64,000 bases of DNA from an uncultured Collinsella sp. (GCA_934654795.1 CAKUGT010000005.1:1-64000), one strand, 5' to 3'; counted from the stretch's first letter, positions 41,794 to 49,781 are shown. Program-made: numbers and translations. The notes: generated by a model from the letters alone, not told the origin.

Positions 41794-42521
41794 TGGCGCC
41801 CGTATGCGCCGTGGTCGTTGCCGGCGGCAGCGGCCAGCGCTTTGGAAATCCCGGCGGCAAGCAGCTCGTTAACGTGGCGGGCCGTCCGCTCATGAGCTGG
41901 TCCATCCGCGCGTTCGACCGTAGCGACAAAGTCGGCCACATTGTGGTGGTGTGTCCTGCCGAGCGCCGTGCCGAGATGCGCCGCCTGGCCATCGACCCGT
42001 TTGACTACGACACGCCCATCAGCTTTGCCGATGCCGGCGATACCCGTCAGGATTCCACCCGTGCCGGCGTGCACGCGGTGCCGGCGGGCTTTGAATATGT
42101 CGCCATCCACGACGGCGCCCGTCCTCTCATTACCACCGAGGCCATCGATCATGCCATCGACGTGCTTGTGGGCGATCGCTCACTCGACGGTGTCGTGTGC
42201 GGTCAGCCCGCGATCGACACGCTCAAGATCGTCGACGGCGATAACATCGTCGAGACGCCGCCGCGCGAGCTCTACTGGGCTGCGCAGACGCCGCAGATCT
42301 TTAGCGTCGACGCCATGAAGCGCGCCCATGCCGAGGCAATTGCCGAGGGCTTTATCGGCACTGATGATTCGTCGCTGGTCGAGCGCATGGGCGGACGCGT
42401 CCGCTGCGTCCAGAGCCCGCGCGACAACCTTAAGGTGACGGTGCCCGAGGACCTGCGTCCCGTAACCGCGATTCTGCTTGGCCGTATGGCCGAGGGAGAG
42501 GACCTTCCCCATGTTCAGTAA
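41793..42521 (+). CDS. ispD: 2-C-methyl-D-erythritol 4-phosphate cytidylyltransferase
   Basis: This 242-residue enzyme performs the third step of the MEP pathway. It has the nucleotide loop VVAGGSGQRFG (about 7-17), the conserved HDGARPL, and AQTPQIF. Its ATG shares a base with the disA stop. The end overlaps ispF by 11 nt, indicating coupling of the two enzymes, which are often fused in other bacteria. Confidence 0.95.
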   Translation: MAPVCAVVVAGGSGQRFGNPGGKQLVNVAGRPLMSWSIRAFDRSDKVGHIVVVCPAERRAEMRRLAIDPFDYDTPISFADAGDTRQDSTRAGVHAVPAGFEYVAIHDGARPLITTEAIDHAIDVLVGDRSLDGVVCGQPAIDTLKIVDGDNIVETPPRELYWAAQTPQIFSVDAMKRAHAEAIAEGFIGTDDSSLVERMGGRVRCVQSPRDNLKVTVPEDLRPVTAILLGRMAEGEDLPHVQ

Positions 42522-43005
42522 CCTGCGCATTGGCCACGGCTACGACGTCCACCGTTTGGTGGAGGGGCGTCGATGTATCATCGGCGGAGTCGACATCCCC
42601 TACGAGCGCGGCCTGCTGGGCCACTCGGATGCCGATGTGCTCGCGCACGCGTTGGCCGACGCCATTTTGGGCGCCTGCCGCGGGGGAGATATCGGCAAGC
42701 TATTCCCCGACACCGATCCTGCCTACGAGGGTGCCGACTCGATGGTGCTGCTCGCCCGCGTAATGGACTACGCGCGCGAGCTGGGTTTTGAGTTTGTCGA
42801 TGCCGACTGCACCATTGCCTGCCAGCAGCCCAAGATCACCCCGCACCGCGATGCCATGCGCGCCAACCTGGCTCATGCCCTGGGCGTTGACGTCGAAAAC
42901 GTTGGTGTCGCCGCCACCACGACCGAAAAGCTCGGTTGGGAAGGCCAGGGCGAGGGAATTGGCGCCTGGGCCGTCTGCCTGCTACAGAAAACCGTTAAGG
43001 AGTAA
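42511..43005 (+). CDS. ispF: 2-C-methyl-D-erythritol 2,4-cyclodiphosphate synthase
   Basis: This 164-residue trimeric zinc enzyme makes the cyclodiphosphate of the MEP pathway. It has GHGYDVHRL with the metal Asp and His (about 8-16), LGHSDADVLAHALADAILGA and the C-terminal ATTTEKLGWEGQGEG. I chose ATG 42511 with GAGGGAGAGG upstream, inside ispD, giving the usual length. cysS follows after 3 nt. Confidence 0.96.
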   Translation: MFSNLRIGHGYDVHRLVEGRRCIIGGVDIPYERGLLGHSDADVLAHALADAILGACRGGDIGKLFPDTDPAYEGADSMVLLARVMDYARELGFEFVDADCTIACQQPKITPHRDAMRANLAHALGVDVENVGVAATTTEKLGWEGQGEGIGAWAVCLLQKTVKE

Positions 43006-43008
43006 CGA

Positions 43009-44475
43009 ATGCGTATCTACAACAGCGCTACCCATAAAAAGGAAGAGTTCCAGCCCATCGAGTCCGGCAAGGTCCGCATGTACGTGTGCGGCCCCACGGT
43101 CTACGACAACATCCACATCGGCAACGCCCGCACGTTCATCAGCTTCGATGTGATCCGCCGCTGGCTCATCGCGAGTGGCTACGAGGTCACGTTTGCCCAG
43201 AACCTCACCGATGTCGACGACAAGATCATCAAGCGCGCCAACGAGCAGGGCCGCACGGCTGCCGAGGTCGCCACGGAGTTTTCCGACAAGTTCATCGGCG
43301 TCATGCGCGCCGCCAACGTGCTCGATCCCGATGTGCGCCCCCGCGCCACCAAGGAGATCGGCCCCATGATCGCCATGATCAAGACGCTTATCGAGCAGGG
43401 CCATGCCTATGCTGCCGATAACGGCGACGTGTACTTTGCCGTGCGCAGCGATCCCAACTACGGTCAGGTCTCGGGCCGCAACATCGACGACCTGATGGTG
43501 GGTGCGCGCATCGAGGAGAACGAGGACAAGAACGACCCGCTCGACTTTGCCCTGTGGAAGGCCGCCAAGCCCGGCGAGCCCAGCTGGCCGAGCCCCTGGG
43601 GCGAGGGCCGTCCCGGTTGGCACACCGAGTGTGCCGCCATGGTGCATCGCTACCTGGGCACTCCGATCGACATTCACGGCGGCGGCTCCGACCTTGCCTT
43701 CCCGCATCACGAGAACGAGTGCGCCCAGGCCACCTGCGCCTGGCACCAGGGCTTCTCCAACACCTGGATGCACACGGGCATGCTGCTGGTAGACGGCGAG
43801 AAGATGTCCAAGTCGCTCGGCAACTTCTTTACGCTGGCCGAGGTGCTCGAACAGCACTCCGCTGCCGCCCTGCGCCTGCTGATGCTGCAGACGAGCTATC
43901 GCTCGCCGCTCGACTTTTCTTGGGAGCGCCTGGAGGGTGCCGAGAACTCGCTCACGCGTATCGTCGGTACGGTCGAGAACCTTCGCTGGGCCGCGAACCA
44001 TGCGACGGCCGATGCCGATGAGGCAGCATCCGAGGCGTTTGCCGCCAAGGCCGCCGAGACCCGTGCCACCTTTAAGGAGTGCATGGACGACGACTTTAAC
44101 ACCGCTGGTGCCATGGGTGCCGTCTTTGGCTTTGTGACCGAGTGCAACCAGTACCTGGAGCAGGCGGGCGACGCTGCCGACAAGGCCGCCGCGCTTGCCG
44201 CCGCCGACACGCTGGCCGAGCTGCTCGATACGTTTGGTGTTGAGCTTCCCGAGCCCAAGGTCGAGCTGCCGCTGGGTCTGCTGGGTGTTGCCGCCGGCCT
44301 GGTCGCCTATACGGGCGACGACGTGGACGAGGCTGCTGCCAAGATTCTCGAGGCCCGCGCCGAGGCCCGCGCCGCCAAGAACTGGGATCTGGCCGACGCC
44401 ATCCGCGACCAGCTCAAGGACCTCGGGCTGACGATTGAAGATACAGCCGCTGGCACTCGCATCAAGACTCTCTAG
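43009..44475 (+). CDS. cysS: Cysteinyl-tRNA synthetase
   Basis: This 488-residue class I synthetase has MYVCGPTVYDNIHIGNART (the HIGH-like motif), the zinc ligands including the Cys in CGPT and HHENECAQ, and the KMSKS motif in GEKMSKSLGNFF. The C-terminal DALR-like part is Ala-rich. AAGGAG lies at the end of ispF. It is normal in length and sits in the conserved disA-ispDF-cysS-rlmB order. Confidence 0.96.
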   Translation: MRIYNSATHKKEEFQPIESGKVRMYVCGPTVYDNIHIGNARTFISFDVIRRWLIASGYEVTFAQNLTDVDDKIIKRANEQGRTAAEVATEFSDKFIGVMRAANVLDPDVRPRATKEIGPMIAMIKTLIEQGHAYAADNGDVYFAVRSDPNYGQVSGRNIDDLMVGARIEENEDKNDPLDFALWKAAKPGEPSWPSPWGEGRPGWHTECAAMVHRYLGTPIDIHGGGSDLAFPHHENECAQATCAWHQGFSNTWMHTGMLLVDGEKMSKSLGNFFTLAEVLEQHSAAALRLLMLQTSYRSPLDFSWERLEGAENSLTRIVGTVENLRWAANHATADADEAASEAFAAKAAETRATFKECMDDDFNTAGAMGAVFGFVTECNQYLEQAGDAADKAAALAAADTLAELLDTFGVELPEPKVELPLGLLGVAAGLVAYTGDDVDEAAAKILEARAEARAAKNWDLADAIRDQLKDLGLTIEDTAAGTRIKTL

Positions 44476-44481
44476 TATTTG

Positions 44482-44584
44482 TCGACCGTTCGAGGTGCGG
44501 CAGATTGCCTTGAAAGAGGAGGGCATAGACCTGGTGGTCATGCCCGACGATTGAAAGGCAAGGTGCCGTGGCTCGGACGGTCGA
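44482..44584 (+). repeat. Structured spacer (29-nt inverted arms) between cysS and rlmB
   Basis: Arms 44482-44510 and 44556-44584 pair at 23 of 29 positions, and a further stem GGGCAT/ATGCCC (44521-44545) lies inside. There is no T tract. The spacer is where Bacillus carries mrnC. It could be an mRNA processing or regulatory structure; no known RNA family was recognised. Confidence 0.55.
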
Positions 44585-44618
44585 TTCTTGTTCGTTATCT
44601 ATTTAAGGAGGCCGTTTT

Positions 44619-45539
44619 ATGGCCGACAACCGCAAGCGTGCACCGCGTGGAGGCAAGCAGGCTGCTTCTGGCTCGCGTCCGATTCGCCGCAACGACCGCG
44701 CTGCCACTCCCAAGGGCCAGCGCGAGCGCTCCCAAGCCCAGGCTGCGCGTCCGCAGCGCGATCGCAACCGCGACAACGTTCAGGTCCCCAAGGGCGAGTT
44801 TATCGAAGGTCGCCGTGCTGCCGCCGAGGCCCTGCGCACCGGCTTTCCCGTCAAGTGCGCGCTCATCGCCGAGGGCGGGGAGCGCGATGCCGCCTTGTCG
44901 CGCCTGGTCGACGACCTCAACGCCGCGGGTGTCCGCATTAAGTATGTGCCGCGCGCGCAGCTTGATGCGCTGTCGAGCCATGGCGCTCACCAGGGCATTG
45001 CGCTCGAGGTGGGTAATTTCCCCTATGCTGATGTCGCCGATATCCTCGATCGTGCGGGTGACGGACCGGCGCTCGTCGTCGTGCTCGACCATGTGACCGA
45101 CGATGGCAACTTTGGTGCGATCGTGCGCTCCGCCGAGGTCGTGGGCGCGGCGGGCGTCATCATCGCCAACAAGCGCGCCGCCGGTGTGACCGTGGGCAGC
45201 TACAAAACCTCTGCCGGTGCCGTCATGCACCTGCCCATCGCGCAGGTTCCCAACATCGCTCGAGCGCTCGACGACCTCAAGGCCGCTGGCTTTTGGGTGG
45301 GCGGTGCTTCCGAGCATGCCGAGGGCAGCTGCTGGGATGCTCCCTTCGAGGGCCGCGTGGCGCTCGTTATGGGCTCCGAGGGCGACGGCATCTCGCGCCT
45401 GGTGCTCGAGAAATGCGACTTTTTGACCAAGCTTCCCCAGCGCGGCATGACCGAGAGTCTCAACGTGGCCCAGGCGACCACCGCGCTGTGCTTTGAGTGG
45501 CTGCGCCGCAATGCCGGCGAGCTCATGGGGGAGGAGTAG
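44619..45539 (+). CDS. rlmB: 23S rRNA 2'-O-methyltransferase RlmB (TrmH/SpoU family)
   Basis: This 306-residue SPOUT methyltransferase starts with about 50 basic, low-complexity residues, followed by an L30e-like substrate domain and the catalytic domain with LDHVTDDGNFGAIVRSAE, GADG-like motif MGSEGDGIS, and the C-terminal motif SLNVAQATTALCFEW. By homology and position after cysS it would methylate G2251 of 23S rRNA. The basic N-terminus is longer than in E. coli. AAGGAGG lies about 9 nt before the ATG. Confidence 0.9.
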   Translation: MADNRKRAPRGGKQAASGSRPIRRNDRAATPKGQRERSQAQAARPQRDRNRDNVQVPKGEFIEGRRAAAEALRTGFPVKCALIAEGGERDAALSRLVDDLNAAGVRIKYVPRAQLDALSSHGAHQGIALEVGNFPYADVADILDRAGDGPALVVVLDHVTDDGNFGAIVRSAEVVGAAGVIIANKRAAGVTVGSYKTSAGAVMHLPIAQVPNIARALDDLKAAGFWVGGASEHAEGSCWDAPFEGRVALVMGSEGDGISRLVLEKCDFLTKLPQRGMTESLNVAQATTALCFEWLRRNAGELMGEE

Positions 45540-45542
45540 CGC

Positions 45543-46220
45543 ATGTCCAAGAAGAACCGCGCCAAGTCCAAGGCCAAGCGCTTTGGCGAAGGCTCGGCCA
45601 AGCCGATTGTTTCGGCCGCGACCTACGGCGTGGGCAGCAATGCGTTTGCGCAGGCTATCGCCGATCCAGTCTCGACAGTGCATTCCAACAAACCCGAGCT
45701 GTTGGTGGTCGACGGCTACAACGTGATCCACTGCACGCCGCGCTACGAAAAGCTCGTGTACGACCATTCCGACGATCCGTATTCCAGCGACGTTCACGAT
45801 ATGGCGCGCACCGCCCTCATTAACGACGTGGCGGCGTTTGCCCAGGGTCGCTACGAGGCCGTGATCGTGTTCGACGGCGCGGGCAATATCTCCAACGAGC
45901 GCCCCAACCTGCCGGCCCGCGGTGTGCGCATCGAGTTTTCGCCGACGGGCGTCTCTGCCGATACCGTGGTGCAGAAGCTCTGCATCGAGGCACGCGAGGA
46001 AGGCCGCGCGTGCTCCGTGGTATCGAGTGACGGCACGATCCAGGCCGTTGTCATGGGGAAGGGCGTTACGCGCATCTCGAGCCGTATGCTGGTGGACGAG
46101 ATCAAACAGATCGATAACGACGTTCACGAGGCCGAGGAGGCCCCGCAGATCAAGATGACCCTGGGCAGCCGCTTGAGCCCCGATGCCCTGGCCAAGCTCA
46201 AGGCCCTGCGCGGGAGGTAG
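45543..46220 (+). CDS. YacP/Rae1-like NYN-domain ribonuclease
   Basis: This 225-residue protein has a basic N-terminus (about 1-50) and then the NYN domain: VVDGYNVIHC (near 52-61), VIVFDGAGN (near 106) and SSDGTIQ (near 160), supplying the conserved aspartates. In Bacillus the homologue Rae1 cuts mRNA on the ribosome. It starts 3 nt after rlmB, the same order as in Bacillus (cysS-mrnC-rlmB-yacP), but without mrnC and sigH. Confidence 0.85.
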   Translation: MSKKNRAKSKAKRFGEGSAKPIVSAATYGVGSNAFAQAIADPVSTVHSNKPELLVVDGYNVIHCTPRYEKLVYDHSDDPYSSDVHDMARTALINDVAAFAQGRYEAVIVFDGAGNISNERPNLPARGVRIEFSPTGVSADTVVQKLCIEAREEGRACSVVSSDGTIQAVVMGKGVTRISSRMLVDEIKQIDNDVHEAEEAPQIKMTLGSRLSPDALAKLKALRGR

Positions 46221-46260
46221 GAAACCTTCTATGGGGAGCTGCTTTCTCGATTGACCAACC

Positions 46261-46292
46261 AACTAGTTTGTAATCAATGAGTTGCGGCTTGG
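46261..46292 (+). pseudogene. Possible tRNA-Thr anticodon-arm remnant
   Basis: This 32-nt stretch matches the anticodon arm and following bases of tRNA-Thr(TGT) at 46469-46500 at about 26 of 32 positions, including TTTGTAATCA. No acceptor or D-arm is present. Part of the match (AATGAGTTGCGG) also occurs at 24707-24718, so chance or a shared repeat cannot be ruled out. Confidence 0.35.
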
Positions 46293-46295
46293 CAT

Positions 46296-46351
46296 CGTCA
46301 AAACGAATAGTTTTTGGTTTTGGCGAACGGATAAAACTATTCGTTCTGACG
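46296..46351. repeat. Inverted repeat with 19-bp arms
   Basis: Arms 46296-46314 and 46333-46351 pair at 18 of 19 positions; the loop is 18 nt. It lies between yacP and tRNA-Thr and may double as the yacP terminator, though no T tract follows. Confidence 0.6.
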
Positions 46352-46444
46352 AAGGGTTTTGAGATGTGGTCGGTCAAAGGGTCTGTTGCACCCCGTCCGC
46401 AATTCCTTTATTCTTAACTGGCTTCGCGCGAAAGCGCCAAGTGT

Positions 46445-46519
46445 GCCAGTGTGGCGCAACGGTAGCGCAACTGATTTGTAATCAGTGGGTTGCAGGTTCG
46501 ATTCCTGTCACTGGCTCCA
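46445..46519 (+). tRNA. tRNA-Thr (anticodon TGT)
   Basis: Acceptor GCCAGTG pairs with CACTGGC, the anticodon arm is ACTGA-TTTGTAA-TCAGT, the T-arm is GCAGGTTCGATTCCTGT, and CCA is encoded. Confidence 0.95.
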
Positions 46520-46528
46520 TGAGAGTTT

Positions 46529-46567
46529 CGGGTTCTGTTCCCTTGTGGGACAGGGCCCGTTTCTTTT
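46529..46567 (+). terminator. Terminator of tRNA-Thr(TGT)
   Basis: CGGGTTCTGTTCCC pairs with GGGACAGGGCCCG (one mismatch or bulge), followed by TTTCTTTT. Confidence 0.75.
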
Positions 46568-46612
46568 ATGTCGATAAGTCAGCGTGTTTAGCGCCAACCA
46601 AGCTTCAGGTTT

Positions 46613-46669
46613 GTCTCGATCCGTAACACGAGTGGGCTGAAGACCCTCCTTATAGTTACAGATCGAGAC
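46613..46669. repeat. 57-nt palindrome, copy 1 of 3
   Basis: Arms GTCTCGATCCGTAAC and GTTACAGATCGAGAC (14 of 15 paired) enclose a 27-nt loop (ACGAGTGGGCTGAAG at its start). Copies 2 and 3 have the same arms and total length. Confidence 0.85.
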
Positions 46670-46692
46670 ATTGCCAAGGGACGGCCGATAAC

Positions 46693-46749
46693 ATCTCGAT
46701 TTGTAACACGAAGAGGCTGAAAACCGTTCTAGCTGTTACGGATTGAGAC
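46693..46749. repeat. 57-nt palindrome, copy 2 of 3
   Basis: Arms TCTCGATTTGTAAC and GTTACGGATTGAGA pair with wobble-type differences. The loop resembles copy 1 (ACGAAGAGGCTGAAA). It begins 80 bp after copy 1. Confidence 0.85.
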
Positions 46750-46773
46750 GTTAAGACGGGTTGAGCGGGAAAC

Positions 46774-46830
46774 ATCTCGATCTGTAACAGATAGGGGAGG
46801 AATAACCCTCTTACTGATACAGATCGAGAC
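46774..46830. repeat. 57-nt palindrome, copy 3 of 3
   Basis: Arms TCTCGATCTGTAACAG and TGATACAGATCGAGA pair almost fully; the loop sequence differs from copies 1 and 2 but keeps an inner AGGG/CCCT stem. It begins 81 bp after copy 2. Confidence 0.85.
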
Positions 46831-46861
46831 GGAAGCCGGGGTGGGGCTGATCGCCCTCATC

Positions 46862-47003
46862 GGGCGTGGATTTTCGGACGTACGAGCGTGGAAAAACTCC
46901 CGCTTAGTGAATGAGCGTGGATAATCTGCCACTTTGGATTCGATGGCACGGCAAAGTGGGAGATTATCCACGCTCGATTTCAAACGGAAGAAAATCCACG
47001 CTC
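46862..47003. repeat. Nested palindromes with five GRGCGTGG motifs
   Basis: GGGCGTGG at 46862 and GAGCGTGG at 46884 and 46913 (plus strand) face CCACGCTC at 46968 and 46996. The innermost pair forms 24-bp arms (46913-46936 and 46952-46975) with one mismatch and a 15-nt loop. The outer pair matches over GCGTGGATTTTC. Confidence 0.8.
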
Positions 47004-47218
47004 GAATCTGCCGCGGAAGCCCGATCTCGACCTATATATAGGTGCAAATAAGCCGTTATCGAAGTTCGATCCTGAAGGTGTACTCCACTAAACCAAAGTG
47101 TTATCTCGGGAAACGTCACCTCAGTATCCAAAGCTATCGACCTTCATATCCAAACTCAACAAAACCGCAGGTCAAAAGCATATAGATACGCCCGGAACCG
47201 TGTATCTAGAGGTTTTCG

Positions 47219-47248
47219 TTGACAGCCCCCAAGGTTGCATCGTATTAT
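47219..47248 (+). promoter_or_regulatory. Promoter of the tRNA-Tyr/Thr/Met-tuf unit
   Basis: A consensus TTGACA (47219-47224) and TATTAT (47243-47248) are 18 bp apart, 63 bp before tRNA-Tyr. Confidence 0.8.
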
Positions 47249-47310
47249 CTTCTTCGTTCGCGGGGGCGGCGGTCCAAAAGACCAAAGAACCTGCGGATAC
47301 TTGAACGATT

Positions 47311-47392
47311 GGGAGTTTGCCCGAGTGGTTAATGGGGACGGGCTGTAAACCCGTTGGCTCTGCCTACATAGGTTCGAATCCTATAGCTCCCA
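47311..47392 (+). tRNA. tRNA-Tyr (anticodon GTA)
   Basis: Acceptor GGGAGTT pairs with AGCTCCC (one G-T). The anticodon arm is ACGGG-CTGTAAA-CCCGT, and a long variable arm makes it class II. CCA is not encoded (CCC follows the discriminator). Confidence 0.95.
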
Positions 47393-47402
47393 CCCGTCAA
47401 GT

Positions 47403-47478
47403 GCCTGTATAGCTCAGTCGGTAGAGCACTTCGTTGGTAACGAAGAGGTCACCAGTTCAAGTCTGGTTGCAGGCTCCA
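47403..47478 (+). tRNA. tRNA-Thr (anticodon GGT)
   Basis: Acceptor GCCTGTA pairs with TGCAGGC, the anticodon arm is CTTCG-TTGGTAA-CGAAG, and CCA is encoded. Confidence 0.95.
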
Positions 47479-47481
47479 TCC

Positions 47482-47558
47482 GGCGGTGTAGCTCAGTTGG
47501 TTAGAGCACACGGTTCATACCCGTGGCGTCACTGGTTCGAATCCAGTCACCGCTACCA
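47482..47558 (+). tRNA. tRNA-Met (anticodon CAT), probably elongator
   Basis: Acceptor GGCGGTG pairs with CACCGCT (first pair G-T), the anticodon arm is CACGG-TTCATAC-CCGTG, and CCA is encoded. The anticodon stem lacks the three G-C pairs of initiator tRNA, so it is likely the elongator. Confidence 0.93.
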
Positions 47559-47654
47559 TAGGTAACACGGTGGCTTCTCAATAGTATGTTGAGAGGCCAC
47601 TATGGTATAAAGGCAAAGTCCCGTCCGGGGACGACCTGTTTAGAGGAGGGCTTT

Positions 47655-48845
47655 ATGGCCAAAGAGAAGTTTGAGCGCACTAAGCCGCATGTTAACATCG
47701 GCACCATTGGTCACGTCGACCACGGCAAGACCACGCTGACCGCTGCCATCACCAAGGTTCTCTCCGAGACCGAGGGCTGCAAGGCTGACTTCACTGCGTT
47801 CGAGAACATCGACAAGGCTCCCGAGGAGCGCGAGCGCGGCATTACGATTTCCGTCTCCCACGTCGAGTACGAGACTGCTGCCCGTCACTACGCTCACGTT
47901 GACTGCCCGGGCCACGCTGACTACGTCAAGAACATGATCTCCGGTGCTGCTCAGATGGACGGCGCTATCCTGGTCATCGCCGCTACCGACGGCCCCATGG
48001 CTCAGACCCGCGAGCACATCCTGCTCGCCCGTCAGGTCGGCGTTCCCTACATCGTCGTCTTCCTGAACAAGTGCGACATGGTCGACGATGACGAGCTCAT
48101 CGACCTCGTCGAGATGGAGACCCGTGAGCTCCTCTCCGAGTACGATTTCCCCGGCGACGACATCCCCGTCATCCGTGGTTCCGCTCTGGGCGCTCTCGAG
48201 GGCGACGCCAAGTGGATGGACGCCATTCGCGAGCTCATGAACGCTGTCGACGAGTACATCCCTACGCCTGCTCGTAACAACGACCTCCCGTTCCTGATGG
48301 CCGTTGAGGACGTTATGACCATCTCCGGCCGTGGTACCGTTGCTACCGGCCGTGTCGAGCGCGGTGAGCTCAAGCTCAACGAGCCCGTCGAGATCGTCGG
48401 CATCAAGGATACCCAGAACACCGTCTGCACCGGTATCGAGATGTTCCGTAAGTCCATGGACTTCTGCGAGGCTGGCGACAACGTCGGTCTGCTGCTCCGC
48501 GGCATCAAGCGCGAGGACATCGAGCGCGGCCAGGTTCTCTGCAAGCCCGGTTCGGTTACCCCGCACACCAAGTTCACCGGCGAGATCTACGTTCTGACCA
48601 AGGAGGAGGGCGGCCGTCACACCCCGTTCTTCGATGGTTATCGTCCTCAGTTCTACTTCCGTACCACCGACGTTACCGGTACGGTCAAGCTCCCCGAGGG
48701 CACCGAGATGGCTATGCCTGGTGACCACATCACCATCGAGGGCGACCTCATCCACCCGATCGCCATGGAGGAGGGCCTGCGCTTCGCTATCCGCGAGGGT
48801 GGCCACACCGTCGGTTCGGGCATCGTCTCCACGATCATTGAGTAA
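47655..48845 (+). CDS. tuf: Elongation factor Tu
   Basis: This 396-residue GTPase brings aminoacyl-tRNA to the ribosome. It has GHVDHGKT (about 19-26), [12 protein letters not shown] and NKCDMVDD (NKxD). Length is typical. I chose ATG 47655 with GAGGAGGG about 6 nt upstream; the extra upstream reading frame is not conserved. The tRNA-Tyr-Thr-Met-tuf order is shared by several bacterial phyla, and the gene probably belongs to the transcript starting at 47255. Codon use is strongly biased, as expected for a highly expressed gene. Confidence 0.97.
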   Translation: MAKEKFERTKPHVNIGTIGHVDHGKTTLTAAITKVLSETEGCKADFTAFENIDKAPEERERGITISVSHVEYETAARHYAHVDCPGHADYVKNMISGAAQMDGAILVIAATDGPMAQTREHILLARQVGVPYIVVFLNKCDMVDDDELIDLVEMETRELLSEYDFPGDDIPVIRGSALGALEGDAKWMDAIRELMNAVDEYIPTPARNNDLPFLMAVEDVMTISGRGTVATGRVERGELKLNEPVEIVGIKDTQNTVCTGIEMFRKSMDFCEAGDNVGLLLRGIKREDIERGQVLCKPGSVTPHTKFTGEIYVLTKEEGGRHTPFFDGYRPQFYFRTTDVTGTVKLPEGTEMAMPGDHITIEGDLIHPIAMEEGLRFAIREGGHTVGSGIVSTIIE

Positions 48846-48872
48846 ATTAGCTCTTTGATATAGCTGACTTAG

Positions 48873-48907
48873 AGAACCCGGCACTTATATGGGTGCCGGG
48901 TTCTTTT
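48873..48907 (+). terminator. Terminator of tuf
   Basis: AGAACCCGGCAC pairs with GTGCCGGGTTCT, followed by TTTTCTG. Confidence 0.92.
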
Positions 48908-49049
48908 CTGCAATGGATATTGAGCCGTTGCTGGTGTCGAGAGGATCGATAATGGTCCTGGATGCACCGTCGATTAGCTCTCGATGGCTTCATTGATGTG
49001 TTCCAAATATGAATGGATCCACCGAGAACCAATTGACTCGAGGTTTTCA

Positions 49050-49079
49050 TTGACAGCACTTACGTGGAGCTGATAAAGT
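49050..49079 (+). promoter_or_regulatory. Promoter of the rpmG-secE-nusG unit
   Basis: TTGACA (49050-49055) and TAAAGT (49074-49079) are 18 bp apart, about 45 bp before the rpmG start. Confidence 0.7.
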
Positions 49080-49124
49080 AACAACTCGTGCCCGTACGGG
49101 GCGGAAATGAAAGGTTCAGGATAC

Positions 49125-49274
49125 ATGCGTACTCTAGTTACTCTTGCGTGCACTGAGTGCAAGCGCCGCAACTATACGACCACCAAGAACAAGTCGACCA
49201 TGCCTGATCGTATGGAGATCAAGAAGTATTGCCCCTGGTGCCGTCACCACACGCTGCACAAAGAGACTCGCTAG
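49125..49274 (+). CDS. rpmG: 50S ribosomal protein L33 (zinc-binding type)
   Basis: This 49-residue protein starts [17 protein letters not shown] and ends in HTLHKETR, as L33 does. Two CxxC pairs (C9/C12 and C36/C39, in CPWC) mark the zinc-binding form. The ribosome binding site is modest (AAAGG about 10 nt upstream). Its place before tRNA-Trp, secE and nusG is the classical one. Confidence 0.95.
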   Translation: MRTLVTLACTECKRRNYTTTKNKSTMPDRMEIKKYCPWCRHHTLHKETR

Positions 49275-49287
49275 TCTCTAGTCACAT

Positions 49288-49363
49288 ACGCCAGTAGTTC
49301 AATTGGTAGAGCATCGGTCTCCAAAACCGAGTGTTGAGGGTTCGAGTCCTTCCTGGCGTGCCA
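49288..49363 (+). tRNA. tRNA-Trp (anticodon CCA)
   Basis: Acceptor ACGCCAG pairs with CTGGCGT, the anticodon arm is TCGGT-CTCCAAA-ACCGA, discriminator G, and CCA is encoded. Confidence 0.96.
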
Positions 49364-49372
49364 GTCATTATT

Positions 49373-49404
49373 CCGTAAGCTCCCATTTGGGGGCTTACGG
49401 TTTA
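49373..49404 (+). terminator. Hairpin after tRNA-Trp
   Basis: CCGTAAGCTCCC pairs with GGGGCTTACGG, followed by TTTA. The short T tract suggests partial termination before secE. Confidence 0.7.
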
Positions 49405-49439
49405 CTCATGTATAAGCGCATTGCGCGGAGGTAACCCAA

Positions 49440-49778
49440 ATGGCCAACAAGAAGAACAAGAAGAAGGCTCAGCAGCAGGCGCCTGCCAACAACGCTGCCG
49501 CCAACTCCAAGGTTGAGGCCAAGAAGGCCGTTGCCAAGAAGAACGAGAAGGCTGCGAAGTCCAAGAAGAACGAGAAGCCTGGTTTCTTCGCCCGCACCAA
49601 GAAGTATTTCGCTTCGGTCAAGTCCGAGATGAAGCGTGTCACGTGGCCCGACAAGAAGGAGCTCGTGAACTACTCGGTTGTCGTTTGCGCTTCTCTGATC
49701 GTCGTCGGCGTCGTCATCGCTCTGCTCGATGCTGGCTTTGGCGAGGCTCTTGCTCTGTTCTCTGGATTGAGGGGCTAA
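49440..49778 (+). CDS. secE: Protein translocase subunit SecE
   Basis: This 112-residue protein has a long Lys/Ala-rich N-terminal half (about 1-45), then the conserved amphipathic helix YFASVKSEMKRVTWPDKKEL and a single membrane helix (VVVCASLIVVGVVIALL). The single-helix form is usual for Gram-positive bacteria; the basic N-terminal extension is longer than average. GGAGG lies about 8 nt before the ATG. nusG follows after 3 nt. Confidence 0.95.
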   Translation: MANKKNKKKAQQQAPANNAAANSKVEAKKAVAKKNEKAAKSKKNEKPGFFARTKKYFASVKSEMKRVTWPDKKELVNYSVVVCASLIVVGVVIALLDAGFGEALALFSGLRG

Positions 49779-49781
49779 ACC

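Larger units (their letters stand above)
46568..47310. other. Repeat-filled gap between tRNA-Thr and tRNA-Tyr
   Basis: This 740-bp stretch holds no convincing gene. It contains three 57-nt palindromes (46613-46830), a nested palindrome cluster (46862-47003) and, at 47219-47248, the promoter for the downstream tRNAs. The part 47005-47218 shows nothing I can name. Confidence 0.7.

Noticed and set aside
44479..45096. Frame overlapping the cysS-rlmB junction
   Set aside because: It is out of frame with the clear rlmB gene and has Arg/Ser-rich shadow composition.
46613..46830. CRISPR array
   Set aside because: The three units are palindromes of 57 nt with divergent loops, and spacers of 23-24 nt. 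Only three copies exist, no cas genes are nearby, and repeats are longer than spacers.
47098..47304. Frame of 68 codons before tRNA-Tyr
   Set aside because: It overlaps the strong tRNA promoter, lacks a ribosome binding site and has no recognisable domain.
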